A stretch of DNA of 35,353 nt from contig PBYF01000001.1 of NCBI GenBank assembly GCA_002729515.1, forward strand, positions 1-35,353, read 5' to 3'. The first letter of the stretch is position 1; the number at the start of each line of letters is the position of its first letter. The notes below the pieces were generated by a model. It searched no databases, was not told the DNA's origin, and saw only the letters and a list, made by a program, of their open reading frames with translations. Shown piece after piece: positions 15,781-23,231 of the stretch. The position numbers were made by a program, and so were the translations under genes. Source of the DNA: Deltaproteobacteria bacterium (GTDB lineage Bacteria > Myxococcota_A > UBA9160 > SMWR01).

Positions 15781-16212
15781 ATGGTGCATCGCCACACGCG
15801 GCCCTTCATTTTGCTGGTTGCCATCGCAAACGTTTGGGCGGTGCTGGGATGCACCACACCGGCCCCCGTCCTCTACCCGAACGCGCACCTGGAGAAGGCG
15901 GGTGAGGCGCAGTCCAAGCGCGATATCGCCTACTGTGAGACCCTGGCCAGGGAGTACGTGCAGAATCACAGTCAGGTAAAGGCAGCCGCGGAGTACGGCG
16001 TGGGCGGGGCGGCCGGCGGCGCTGCGCTCGGAGCGATCGGCGGTGCGATCGGTGGAGACGCGGGTGAAGGCGCTGCGATCGGTGCGGCAGTGGGGGCAGC
16101 CGGTGGCATTCTCGCTGGCCTTTACAAGAGCAATCAGCCGAACCCGACCTACGAGGATTTCGTCAACCATTGCCTCGCCAAACACGGTTACGAGGTCGTC
16201 GGCTGGCAGTAG
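15781..16212 (+). CDS. Glycine-zipper lipoprotein
   Basis: A 143-residue envelope protein. The signal peptide ends in the lipobox VLGC (Cys near 24). A mature helical part with a Cys pair partner (IAYCETLAREY) follows. Next is a glycine zipper (GVGGAAGGAALGAIGGAIGG and a second GAAIGAAVGAAGG run, about residues 73-112), which resembles the Gly-zipper membrane-inserting domain of OmpA-like and surface-antigen lipoproteins. A short C-terminal domain has NHCLAKHGYEVVGW. ATG at 15781 follows AAGGAGG; an in-frame ATG at 15712 lies inside repeat-derived DNA. The gene is bracketed by inverted copies E and F. Confidence 0.85.
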   Translation: MVHRHTRPFILLVAIANVWAVLGCTTPAPVLYPNAHLEKAGEAQSKRDIAYCETLAREYVQNHSQVKAAAEYGVGGAAGGAALGAIGGAIGGDAGEGAAIGAAVGAAGGILAGLYKSNQPNPTYEDFVNHCLAKHGYEVVGWQ

Positions 16213-16249
16213 CAGAGCGGGTCTTGCGAGCACGGGCCATCTCGCATCC

Positions 16250-16312
16250 GGGACCTGATCCCCTCGCCCGCCTCTATTCGGACCTCGAAGACCCCGTGGA
16301 CTTCCTATCCGC
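16250..16312 (+). repeat. Dispersed intergenic element, copy F (degenerate)
   Basis: Block 1 is well kept (GGGACCTGATCCCCTC, 16250-16265) and followed by GCCCGCCTCTATTCGGAC. Block 3 is largely lost and block 4 reads GTGGACTTCCTATCCGCG (16295-16312). It lies between convergent genes. The first 30 bases are the inverted match of 15663-15692. Confidence 0.7.
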
Positions 16313-16330
16313 GGGGACGCGTCGCCCCTC

Positions 16331-17173
16331 CTAGCTGACGGGCCCCTCGAGTGCGTCTCGCGGCGGGCGGAACGCCGACGTGGCGTAGCGGTTGGTGCCC
16401 GGGACGGTGATCGTTCCGATGGCGCCGCGATAGGTCTTGTAGCCGAGCAGGTCGGCGAGGCGCTCGGGGTACCTGGCCACGTGTTCGCGTGGAAGCGAGA
16501 GGAAGTGGTTGTTGTAGGGCCGGATCCAGCCAGCGTGGTAGGAGCACTGGATCCCCAACCGCCATTCGGCCGAGTGGTTGTCGGCGGCGCCGTGGAAGAG
16601 CGCGTGGTCGAAGACGATGATGCCGCCACCCTTCACCTCGGGCTGGACCAGACCCGGAAGCTCGTTGGTCGCATCTGAGTCCCAGGGGACGTCGATGTTC
16701 TCGATCTTGTGGCTGCCGGGAAGCACTCGCGTCCCCCCCGTCTCATGGCGGAAATCCGTGATGCACCACAGCGCCGTGCATCCGATGGGGATCGGGTGGG
16801 GCCGCTCCAGCGGAATCAACGCGTCGTCGGGATGGAGAGGCTGGATATTCTTCGTCTTGGGCTTGAGGTCGATCCCAGAGACCTGCGAGAGCAGGAAATC
16901 CGGACCGAGCACCCCCTCGACGATCGGCAGGACATCCGGGTGGATCGGGATGCCCCAGTACAGCGGATCGGCCTCCAGGATGCCCGCCGTTCGGTAGAAC
17001 GAACTGTCCTCCTCGGCCTCATCCGGCTTGAGATCCTGGAGAGTCTGCTCCTCGATCTCTCGGATCCCGTTGAGGATGCCCAGCCTGAAGTCCTCATCGA
17101 TCGCGTCGTGGAGAATGGTAAACCCGTCGACCTCCATGTCGTGTAGACGGGATTCGAGTTCACTCTGGTTCAT
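16331..17173 (-). CDS. Phytanoyl-CoA dioxygenase (PhyH) family protein 2
   Basis: A 280-residue Fe(II)/2-oxoglutarate oxygenase. The facial triad is H114-x-D116 (PLHPDDALIPL) and H194 (ALFHGAADN), with R205 (EWRLGIQ) placed for 2-oxoglutarate. ATG at 17173 is preceded by GGAG. The frame stays open far upstream, but that extension is a shadow of the next gene. It is a clear paralogue of the gene at 17224-18057 (shared HPDDALIPL, RLLPGSHK-type and Y..PWIRP-type segments) and lies 50 bases downstream of it. This looks like a tandem duplication in one operon. The substrate is unknown. Confidence 0.9.
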   Translation of the reverse strand: MNQSELESRLHDMEVDGFTILHDAIDEDFRLGILNGIREIEEQTLQDLKPDEAEEDSSFYRTAGILEADPLYWGIPIHPDVLPIVEGVLGPDFLLSQVSGIDLKPKTKNIQPLHPDDALIPLERPHPIPIGCTALWCITDFRHETGGTRVLPGSHKIENIDVPWDSDATNELPGLVQPEVKGGGIIVFDHALFHGAADNHSAEWRLGIQCSYHAGWIRPYNNHFLSLPREHVARYPERLADLLGYKTYRGAIGTITVPGTNRYATSAFRPPRDALEGPVS

Positions 17174-17223
17174 CGCTTTGCTCCGAGGATGCGTCTCGTT
17201 CCAGTCGATCCTTGCCCGATCGT

Positions 17224-18057
17224 CTAGGCGTTCCTGAGGCGTTCGGCCCGCCTCTTGTAGAGCTGTCCGTAGCTCTCCCGATAGGAAGTGACGGCGGGGC
17301 CCTTCTTCGTCGAGCCGATTCCGTCGAAGTCCTTGTAGCCGAGCAGGTCCACCAGCGGCTTCGGGTACCGCGCGACCTCCTCCTCGGGAATGGAGAGGAA
17401 GAAGTTGGTGAAGGGCCGGATCCAGGGGGCGCAGTAGGAGACCTGCAGTCCGAGGCGTGGAGCATCGCTTTCGTTGTCGGCGGCCTGGTGAAGCAGGGCG
17501 CCGTTGAATACGACCGCACTGCCCGCACGCATCTCGGCCGCGATCATGCCTTCGACCTCGCGATGGTCGGTTCCGTAGTCCGGCACCCCAGCCGTCTTGT
17601 GGCTGCCGGGGAGCAGACGGGTGGCACCGTTCTCGCTGGTGAAAGCGTCGATGGCAACCATGCAGGTGCACACCACCGGCTGATGAGGCCGCGGGAGTGG
17701 TATGAGTGCATCATCCGGGTGGATCGGCTGCCGGTTCTCACCCGGGAGCAGGTCGATCGCCGAGAACGCGGTGAGAAGGCATTCTGCCCCCAGGATCCCC
17801 TGGACTACGGGGAGCAGGCCCTCCAGGACCGGGATCTCCCAGAAGAGTGGATCCAGCCGCAGCAGCCCGGCCGTGCGCAGCTGGGAGTTCCCGTCGATCG
17901 GCCTTCCCCGCTCGGTCTCGCCCAGGGTCTGCTTCTCGATCTCGCGAACGCGCTTGCCAATCGCTTCGACGGAGTCGGGCTCGAGAACGTCTTCGACGAT
18001 CGTGTAGCCGTCGCGCTCGATGGCCTCGAGCTGCCGCTGGACCTGGGAATCCGGCAT
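17224..18057 (-). CDS. Phytanoyl-CoA dioxygenase (PhyH) family protein 3
   Basis: A 277-residue paralogue of PhyH 2. The triad is H113-x-D115 (PIHPDDALIPL) and H190 (ALLHQAADN), with R201 (PRLGLQVSY). ATG at 18057 follows GAGGAGGCC; the longer frame to 18147 has no homologous N-terminus. Both paralogues share the C-terminal segment ending PLVDLLGYK-like and differ mainly after residue 230. It is divergent from the TonB-dependent receptor at 18749, so a link between receptor cargo and these oxygenases is possible but unproven. Confidence 0.9.
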   Translation of the reverse strand: MPDSQVQRQLEAIERDGYTIVEDVLEPDSVEAIGKRVREIEKQTLGETERGRPIDGNSQLRTAGLLRLDPLFWEIPVLEGLLPVVQGILGAECLLTAFSAIDLLPGENRQPIHPDDALIPLPRPHQPVVCTCMVAIDAFTSENGATRLLPGSHKTAGVPDYGTDHREVEGMIAAEMRAGSAVVFNGALLHQAADNESDAPRLGLQVSYCAPWIRPFTNFFLSIPEEEVARYPKPLVDLLGYKDFDGIGSTKKGPAVTSYRESYGQLYKRRAERLRNA

Positions 18058-18748
18058 CGTGGCCTCCTCTCGATCTCGGACCCGGAAGCTGCGGGCCCCA
18101 GGTCCCGGCGGGATTCCAGGTCTGGAGCCTTTCCTCCGGCACCGCACCTGTCAAGGAGCCGCTCGCTTCTGCTAGGCCGAGCCGCCTCCCGATACTACAC
18201 GAAGCGGCGAAGGGAAGTCCTGCGCCAAGCGGAGAAGCTGGAATTGCGAGCAGGCCAGATGGTCGAGACACCGTTCGACCACACCCCTGCATCCCGACAG
18301 CCACATTCGGACAAATGGATGCTCTAACCTAAGGGACGCATCACGGGGCCTGAGACCCCGAGGAGTGTTCCCGAAGGGAAGAAGCCATCAACTGAAGCAA
18401 TCGGACCCGGAAAAAACCCAGCTCGAACCTCCTATGCTCGAGAGTTCCTCAGGCCCCTTTCGCCAGGTGACGTGGAGTGTGCTCGAAGCGAACCGCCAGC
18501 CTGAACTCGCCTGGCGAAGCCGTGTGTCGTACCAGCCGCCGAGGTCAACGCGTCGATCTCCGGGGCGATGGCTCGCCTGGACGTCCGAGGTGCAGTGCAC
18601 GTCATCACCATCGAGGCCGATCGGGGGACTGGCCGTGAGGTGCTGGGTGGAGTCGAAGCCCGTTGGTCTGCTCCGCACCGTAGACACCCATTCGTCGACA
18701 TGCAGCTTTGACGCGGGTGCCCCACTCCACGAGGAGAGATCGATTCCG
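18058..18748. other. 690-bp divergent region between PhyH operon and TonB receptor
   Basis: No intact gene. It contains element copy G (18401-18440). A 47-codon frame from ATG 18568 has an N-terminus reminiscent of enoyl-CoA hydratases (MARLDVRGAVHVITIEADR) but turns to nonsense and stops at 18711, so it may be a decayed 5' fragment. I looked for a cobalamin-riboswitch box before the receptor and did not find one. Confidence 0.4.
18401..18440 (+). repeat. Dispersed intergenic element, copy G (blocks 3-4 only)
   Basis: Block 3 is TCGGACCCGGAAAAAACCCA (18401-18420) and block 4 is GCTCGAACCTCCTATGCTCG (18421-18440). The left half is absent. It lies about 310 bases upstream of the TonB receptor start. 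Confidence 0.8.
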
Positions 18749-20953
18749 ATGGCCACAAAGCTCCACTCGGGTCGAGATCCTTCCCGGCGAAGCTCCCCCT
18801 GGAAGACCACTCTCCTCGTTCTATCTCTCGCCGTGATCGCTCCGTGGGCTGCGATCGCCACGGAACCCGAAGCAGAAGAACTCACCGAGGCTCCCGAGAC
18901 GCTTCCTGAGGGTGACGACCCGTTGCGCGCGGAAACTCTCGCGGATGCAGAGGTCGATCCGGTCGAGGAGATCGTCGTTCGCGCCGATCGCGTGCCGCAG
19001 ACCGTGCTTCAGGTCCCCGCCGCGGTGAGTGTGGTCGACCAGCAGGCCATTCAATTTGCGCGCCAGCAACTGACGCTCGGCGAGTCCTTGCTGGCCGTAC
19101 CCGGCGTCTTTACCCAGAACCGTCAGAACTTTTCCCAGGATCTCCGGATCTCGATTCGTGGCTTCGGCGCAAGGGCGCGCTTCGGCATCCGCGGCATTCG
19201 CCTGCTGATCGATGGGATTCCGACCACCCTTCCCGATGGTCAAGGCCAAGTCGATACCCTGCAACTCACGACCACGGGACGCATCGAGGTGATGCGCGGC
19301 CCGTCGGCATCGCTCTACGGGAGTGCAGCGGGCGGCGTGATTCGCGTAGAGAGTGAACCGGTGCCGGAGGTCCCGCTTTTTTCCGTTCGGGCGCAGGCGG
19401 GCAGCAACGGCTATCAGAGCTACGACGCCAAGGCCATGGGGAAGACCGGGCCCGTCGGGATCCTGCTCGGATTGTCTCGCCAGGTCACAGGTGGCTACCG
19501 CGGGCACAGCCACATGGAGAGCAACGTCCTCAACGGCCGCGTGGAGTGGGCCATCGACGACGACTCCGAACTCATCGGCTATGCGAACCTCGTCTATGGC
19601 CCCGTGGCGCAGGATTCGGGTGCGCTCTCGGCGGCGCAGGTCTCCGATAACCGTCACCAGGCTCAGGCCTGTAACACCACACTCGACGCTGGCGAAAGCG
19701 TCAATCAATTCAGTGGTGCGCTCAAGTACCGTCACGCTCACAACGCGGCCAACGAAACAACGGCGACGGGTTGGGTGGGGTGGCGCGATTTCTCGAACCG
19801 GCTGGCTTTTCAGAGCCCTTTTGCCTGCGAAAACCTGATTGGCGCGGTAGGGAAACTCGATCGGATTTTTTCAGGAGCCAGCCTTCAGCACGTGTACGAG
19901 AGCGCGCCCTTCGGGCTTTTCAATCAGTTGCTGGTGGGAGGAGGCTTCGAGATGCAGAACGACGACCGGAGCCGGCGTTCGATCGATGGCGGTATCGTGG
20001 GTGGCAAGACGATCGACCAGTTGGAGGACGTGCTGAGTCTGCGTGCCTTCATTCAGGACGAATGGGAATTGCCTGCGGATTGGACCCTGGGCTTCTCATT
20101 GGGTTTTGACTGGCTCCGCTACGACGTGACCGACCGGTTGGTCGCGGGTGGTGGTGAATCGAGTGTGTTGCATTATTCGGAGTGGAGCCCCAGTGGGACG
20201 TTGCGCTGGAATCCGCACGAGGGCGTCAACCCCTACTTGAGGATCTCGACGTCTTTCGAGCCCCCGACCACCACTGAATTGCGGAGGCCGGATCAAGGCG
20301 GCTTTGATCCAAATATTTCGCCGCAACGAGCGGTCAATTACGAACTGGGAGTGAAAGGGCTCCTGCCCGGTACGTTGCGCTACGAGTTGGCGGCCTACTA
20401 CATCAAAATCGATGACGAGATCCTGAAATTCGATGTCGAGGGCGAGGATTTCTACCGCAACGCAGGTCGCTCAGACCGCACCGGCGTCGAGTTGGGTGCC
20501 TACTGGCAGCCCATCGAGCCCATCCTCGCGACCGCAGCCTACACCTTTTCGAAATCTTCCTTCATCGACCATCAGAGTTCCAATGGCAGCGAGAACTTCA
20601 ATGGCAACCAGGTCCCCGGGGTGCCCGAGCATTTGCTCTACCTGGCGCTTCAGTACAACCACCCCGGAGGCCTCTTCCTGTCTCTCGAAGGCCGGTACGT
20701 GGGTTCGTTCTACGCAGACGATGCGAACCAGGTCAAGACAGATCCCTACGGAGTTCTCGACGTGAGAGCCGGCTGGCGGATGGAATTTGGTGCCTGGCGG
20801 GTCACGCCCCAACTCAGTTTCAACAATCTCCTCGATGCCAAGTACATGGACAATGTGCGCACCGGAGAGAAGTGGAGTGCAGCCGACCTCATCTTCGAAC
20901 CTGCGCCCGGTTTCGAGATCTACGGTGGGCTCTCGGCCGGCATCGAATTCTAG
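18749..20953 (+). CDS. TonB-dependent outer-membrane receptor
   Basis: A 734-residue receptor. The signal peptide (WKTTLLVLSLAVIAPWAAIA) is followed by an acidic linker, a TonB-box-like EEIVVRADR near 72-80, and the plug domain. The plug shows LLAVPGVFTQN, ISIRGFGARARFGIRGIRLL, IDGIPTTLPDGQGQVD and EVMRGPSASLYGSAAGGVI. The 22-strand barrel then runs to a C-terminus ending GLSAGIEF, with a terminal Phe as outer-membrane proteins require. ATG at 18749 with GAGGAG ten bases upstream fits the signal peptide. Plug text resembles siderophore and ferric-citrate (FecA-like) receptors; ligand unknown. The gene is slightly lower in GC than its neighbours. It stands alone, without TonB/ExbBD or a regulator nearby. 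Confidence 0.93.
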   Translation: MATKLHSGRDPSRRSSPWKTTLLVLSLAVIAPWAAIATEPEAEELTEAPETLPEGDDPLRAETLADAEVDPVEEIVVRADRVPQTVLQVPAAVSVVDQQAIQFARQQLTLGESLLAVPGVFTQNRQNFSQDLRISIRGFGARARFGIRGIRLLIDGIPTTLPDGQGQVDTLQLTTTGRIEVMRGPSASLYGSAAGGVIRVESEPVPEVPLFSVRAQAGSNGYQSYDAKAMGKTGPVGILLGLSRQVTGGYRGHSHMESNVLNGRVEWAIDDDSELIGYANLVYGPVAQDSGALSAAQVSDNRHQAQACNTTLDAGESVNQFSGALKYRHAHNAANETTATGWVGWRDFSNRLAFQSPFACENLIGAVGKLDRIFSGASLQHVYESAPFGLFNQLLVGGGFEMQNDDRSRRSIDGGIVGGKTIDQLEDVLSLRAFIQDEWELPADWTLGFSLGFDWLRYDVTDRLVAGGGESSVLHYSEWSPSGTLRWNPHEGVNPYLRISTSFEPPTTTELRRPDQGGFDPNISPQRAVNYELGVKGLLPGTLRYELAAYYIKIDDEILKFDVEGEDFYRNAGRSDRTGVELGAYWQPIEPILATAAYTFSKSSFIDHQSSNGSENFNGNQVPGVPEHLLYLALQYNHPGGLFLSLEGRYVGSFYADDANQVKTDPYGVLDVRAGWRMEFGAWRVTPQLSFNNLLDAKYMDNVRTGEKWSAADLIFEPAPGFEIYGGLSAGIEF

Positions 20954-20954
20954 G

Positions 20955-20982
20955 GGCCCGCCCTGCCGGCGGGACGCGGGCC
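20955..20982 (+). terminator. GC-rich stem-loop after TonB receptor
   Basis: GGCCCGC (20955-20961) pairs with GCGGGCC (20976-20982). An alternative tighter stem is CCCGCC-TGCC-GGCGGG (20958-20973). It begins two bases after the stop codon and has no T-tract. Confidence 0.45.
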
Positions 20983-21083
20983 AACCCTTCGACCGTGATC
21001 TCGATGGGCTTCGACACGATCGGCAGACCAGGGGGCGGGTTTCGCCCCGAGCCGTGCATATGGTGCGTGTCGGCCCAGAAACG
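20961..21083 (-). pseudogene. Coding-like fragment, unidentified
   Basis: The minus strand reads GRFWADTHHMHGSGRNPPPG and then LPIVSKPIEITVEG, which has the look of real protein. It is cut by element copy H on one side and by the 3' end of the TonB gene on the other. There is no start codon with a ribosome site and no own stop. Family not recognised; it may be a relic. Confidence 0.3.
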
Positions 21084-21186
21084 CCCTGATCCCCTCTCCG
21101 GCCCCTGATCCCCTCTCCGGCCCGTACTGGACAGAAGCGCTACTCGTCGGACCCAGGGAAAACGCAGCTCGAACTGCCTATGCTCC
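21084..21186 (+). repeat. Dispersed intergenic element, copy H, with internal 19-bp duplication
   Basis: Block 1 is duplicated in tandem: CCCTGATCCCCTCTCCGGC at 21084-21102 and again from 21103. It continues CCCGTACTGGACAGAAGCGC, TACTCGTCGGACCCAGGG, AAAACGCA, and block 4 GCTCGAACTGCCTATGCTCC. It ends 88 bases before the SpoIIAA-like gene. Confidence 0.9.
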
Positions 21187-21273
21187 GGTCGACACCTGGG
21201 ACACGCCTACATCCTCGGTCGTGTCCACGGCGTCGCGTAACCCCCACCAATCAAAACAGGAAGGAAGGGCTCC

Positions 21274-21987
21274 ATGATCGAAATCAGCAACCCTACGGGG
21301 AACCTCGTTGTCATTGACATCACGGGACAGGTCACGACGCGCGATTACGAGGAGAACATGATCCCCAGGCTGCGCGAGCTCGGGCGCGAGCACGGCAAGA
21401 TGCGGGCGCTTGCAGTGATTGGTGACGGCTTCGAGGGCTACGATCTCGGGGCGGCGTGGGACGACACCAAGCTGGGTGTCGAGATGTGGGGAGCCTGGGA
21501 GCGGTGCGCCATGGCGACGGACGTGAAGTGGCTTCGGGTGTCCATGCGCGCCTTCGCTCCGCTATTTCCGTGCCCGGTGCGGATTTTCGGTGCTGCGGAA
21601 ACCGAAGAGGCACGCCGTTGGCTCGAGGAATCCCTGGGCGCGGTCCATTTCAAAATGGAAGACGGCGTACTGCACGTGCGTATCCTCGGGGAGCTCGAGA
21701 ACCGCCTGTACGACGACCTGGGCGAGCGGATCGACAACGCTCTGGCCGGTGTTGACGGTGCGCGGATCGTCATCGACCTGCGCGAGTTTACGGGTTGGCA
21801 GGGACTCTCGGCCTTCGGCCATCACCTCTCGCTGATCTTCGGACACCGAAGCGTGATCGCGCGCGCCGCCATCCTCGGGGATGCGTCCTGGCAAAAGGTC
21901 CTGAGCCGCGTCGCCGGTGAGGTCCTCCGTGGCGAGACCGCCTTCTTCAGCGACGAGGCGAAGGCACGCGCCTGGGCGGCGAGCTGA
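21274..21987 (+). CDS. Protein with two SpoIIAA-like (STAS-related) domains
   Basis: 237 residues forming two tandem SpoIIAA-like domains. The first (about 1-120) contains GFEGYDLGAAWDDTKLGVEM and FRVSMRAFAPLFPCPVRIF-type text. The second (about 125-237) contains FTGWQGLSAFGHHLSLIFGH and a final EVLRGETAFFSDEAKARAW. The family usually has a single ~120-residue domain (DUF3478) with a helix that can bind membranes or lipids; function unknown. The second copy repeats the predicted GW(Q/D)L..A.....L segment. ATG at 21274 follows GGAAGG. It is flanked by element copies H and I in the same orientation, and two small genes follow. Confidence 0.8.
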   Translation: MIEISNPTGNLVVIDITGQVTTRDYEENMIPRLRELGREHGKMRALAVIGDGFEGYDLGAAWDDTKLGVEMWGAWERCAMATDVKWLRVSMRAFAPLFPCPVRIFGAAETEEARRWLEESLGAVHFKMEDGVLHVRILGELENRLYDDLGERIDNALAGVDGARIVIDLREFTGWQGLSAFGHHLSLIFGHRSVIARAAILGDASWQKVLSRVAGEVLRGETAFFSDEAKARAWAAS

Positions 21988-22078
21988 AACAAGACGACGA
22001 CCTGACTGGAACCGCCGCGGGATCGACACCGGCCAGACGGATGCTGCGTCCGGCTGCCATAGATTCCCATCGGATGAA

Positions 22079-22130
22079 ATCTCTACTGGTCGGACCCCGG
22101 GGAAACGCGGCTGGAACTTCCTATGCTCGG
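22079..22130 (+). repeat. Dispersed intergenic element, copy I (blocks 2 end to 4)
   Basis: TCTCTACTGG, then block 3 TCGGACCCCGGGGAAACGCG and block 4 GCTGGAACTTCCTATGCTCG (22111-22130, with G at the join). It ends 25 bases before the glutaredoxin-like start. The ATG inside its CTATGCTCG end is in frame with that gene. Confidence 0.88.
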
Positions 22131-22155
22131 CAGGGACCCGGACCCGAGGGACACG

Positions 22156-22404
22156 ATGGTCGACGAACTGATCTTCTTTTCGAAGCGAGACTGTCCACTG
22201 TGTGACCACGGTTTTCCCGCGGCGCAACGCCTGGCCGCACACCATGGCTTGTGCCTGCGCAAGGTCGATATCGAGACGAATGCGAGCTGGCTGGAAGAAT
22301 ACGGGGAACGCATCCCCGTGCTGTGTTTCCGGGACCGCGTTCTGGGGTGGGGACGGCTTTCGGAGCGCGCCCTCGAACGAGAACTCGCAAAGGTATTGCC
22401 GTGA
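22156..22404 (+). CDS. Glutaredoxin-like (DUF836-type) thiol protein
   Basis: An 82-residue thioredoxin-fold protein. A beta strand (ELIFFSK) is followed by the active site C13-P-L-C16, helix 1, the strand LRKVDIETN and the cis-Pro loop RIPVLCF. This matches small glutaredoxin-like proteins with a CPLC site. ATG at 22156 follows CGAGGGA. An in-frame ATG at 22123 lies inside element copy I, so translation could also begin there. Its stop (22402-22404) overlaps the GTG of the next gene, indicating translational coupling. Confidence 0.85.
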   Translation: MVDELIFFSKRDCPLCDHGFPAAQRLAAHHGLCLRKVDIETNASWLEEYGERIPVLCFRDRVLGWGRLSERALERELAKVLP

Positions 22405-23036
22405 AACATTTGCCTCAACGTGAAGCCGCCACCCCTGAGCCTGTGGACGAGCGATCGGCGCAGGGGGGGAACACCCTGCGCGAAGCGAAGCTTGCCTTTT
22501 TCGAAGCGGCGGGTCTCCCCGCGGACGGGGGATACGAAGCTCGTTTCGTCTGGTTTCGCGTCCTGGGAATGTGGGTAGGGTTTCCCAATACGGCGGCTCG
22601 GGTAAGGGCCCTTCGGGATCACGATCTCCACCACGCATTGACGGATTACAGAGCGGATTGGATGGGAGAGGCCCAGATCGGTGCGTGGGAGGTAGCGAGC
22701 GGTTGCCGCGGTTTTCTCGCTGCCTGGGTCCTGAACCTCTGGGCCATGTCCGCCGGCCTCGTCATCTCTCCAGCGAAGACCTTCCGGGCTTTTGTTCGCG
22801 GTCGCCATTCGAGCAACCTCTACGCGCAGGCGTACGGCGATGAACTACTCGACCGCAACATCTCCGATGTTCGCAGGGCTTCGGGACTGGAGGCACGCGA
22901 GGGGCCCGCAGGGCTGCGCGATGTGCTCGCGTTTGCCGGTTTTTCGGCCCTTTCTCTGGGTCTTGCAGGTCTGCCCCTGGTTCTCGTCGGGCTGGGAGGA
23001 TGGGCTCTGGTGGCGAAACTTTCCGCAGCGGGTTAG
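22401..23036 (+). CDS. Coq4-like protein with C-terminal membrane helix
   Basis: A 211-residue protein starting GTG at 22401, which overlaps the preceding TGA (GTGA). It carries the exact Coq4 metal motif HDxxHx11E: H74-D75, H78 and E90 in LRDHDLHHALTDYRADWMGE. In yeast and human COQ4 these residues bind a divalent metal used in C1 decarboxylation/hydroxylation of the coenzyme Q ring. The middle is helical and hydrophobic, and the last 40 residues (LAGLPLVLVGLGGWALVAKL) look like one or two membrane helices. The N-terminal 25 residues look disordered. Link to quinones is inferred from the motif alone; no other ubi genes are nearby. Confidence 0.7.
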   Translation: MKHLPQREAATPEPVDERSAQGGNTLREAKLAFFEAAGLPADGGYEARFVWFRVLGMWVGFPNTAARVRALRDHDLHHALTDYRADWMGEAQIGAWEVASGCRGFLAAWVLNLWAMSAGLVISPAKTFRAFVRGRHSSNLYAQAYGDELLDRNISDVRRASGLEAREGPAGLRDVLAFAGFSALSLGLAGLPLVLVGLGGWALVAKLSAAG

Positions 23037-23231
23037 CGCACGGTGGGGCCCGTCTGGCGCTCCGAAAGCCAGTCGCCACATCGACCAGCGTGAAGCCGGC
23101 CAGCTTGCCGGCGGTAATGCTCCCCACGCGCCGGTGTTCTCGAGGCTGAGGCCGCGGGATGGTGGCGGTCGAAGAGCGATCGAGCCACCGCATCAGCCCG
23201 CAAGCGATGGCCACGCGCCGTCCACGGTCCT

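Noticed and set aside
18443-18748. Cobalamin or other riboswitch in the TonB receptor leader
   Set aside because: No B12-box-like conserved segment or convincing stem set was found.
23040-23200. Amidohydrolase C-terminal relic on the minus strand (VGSITAGKLAGFTLVDV text)
   Set aside because: Only about 20 residues look familiar, and flanking text in the same frame is not coding-like; too weak to annotate.
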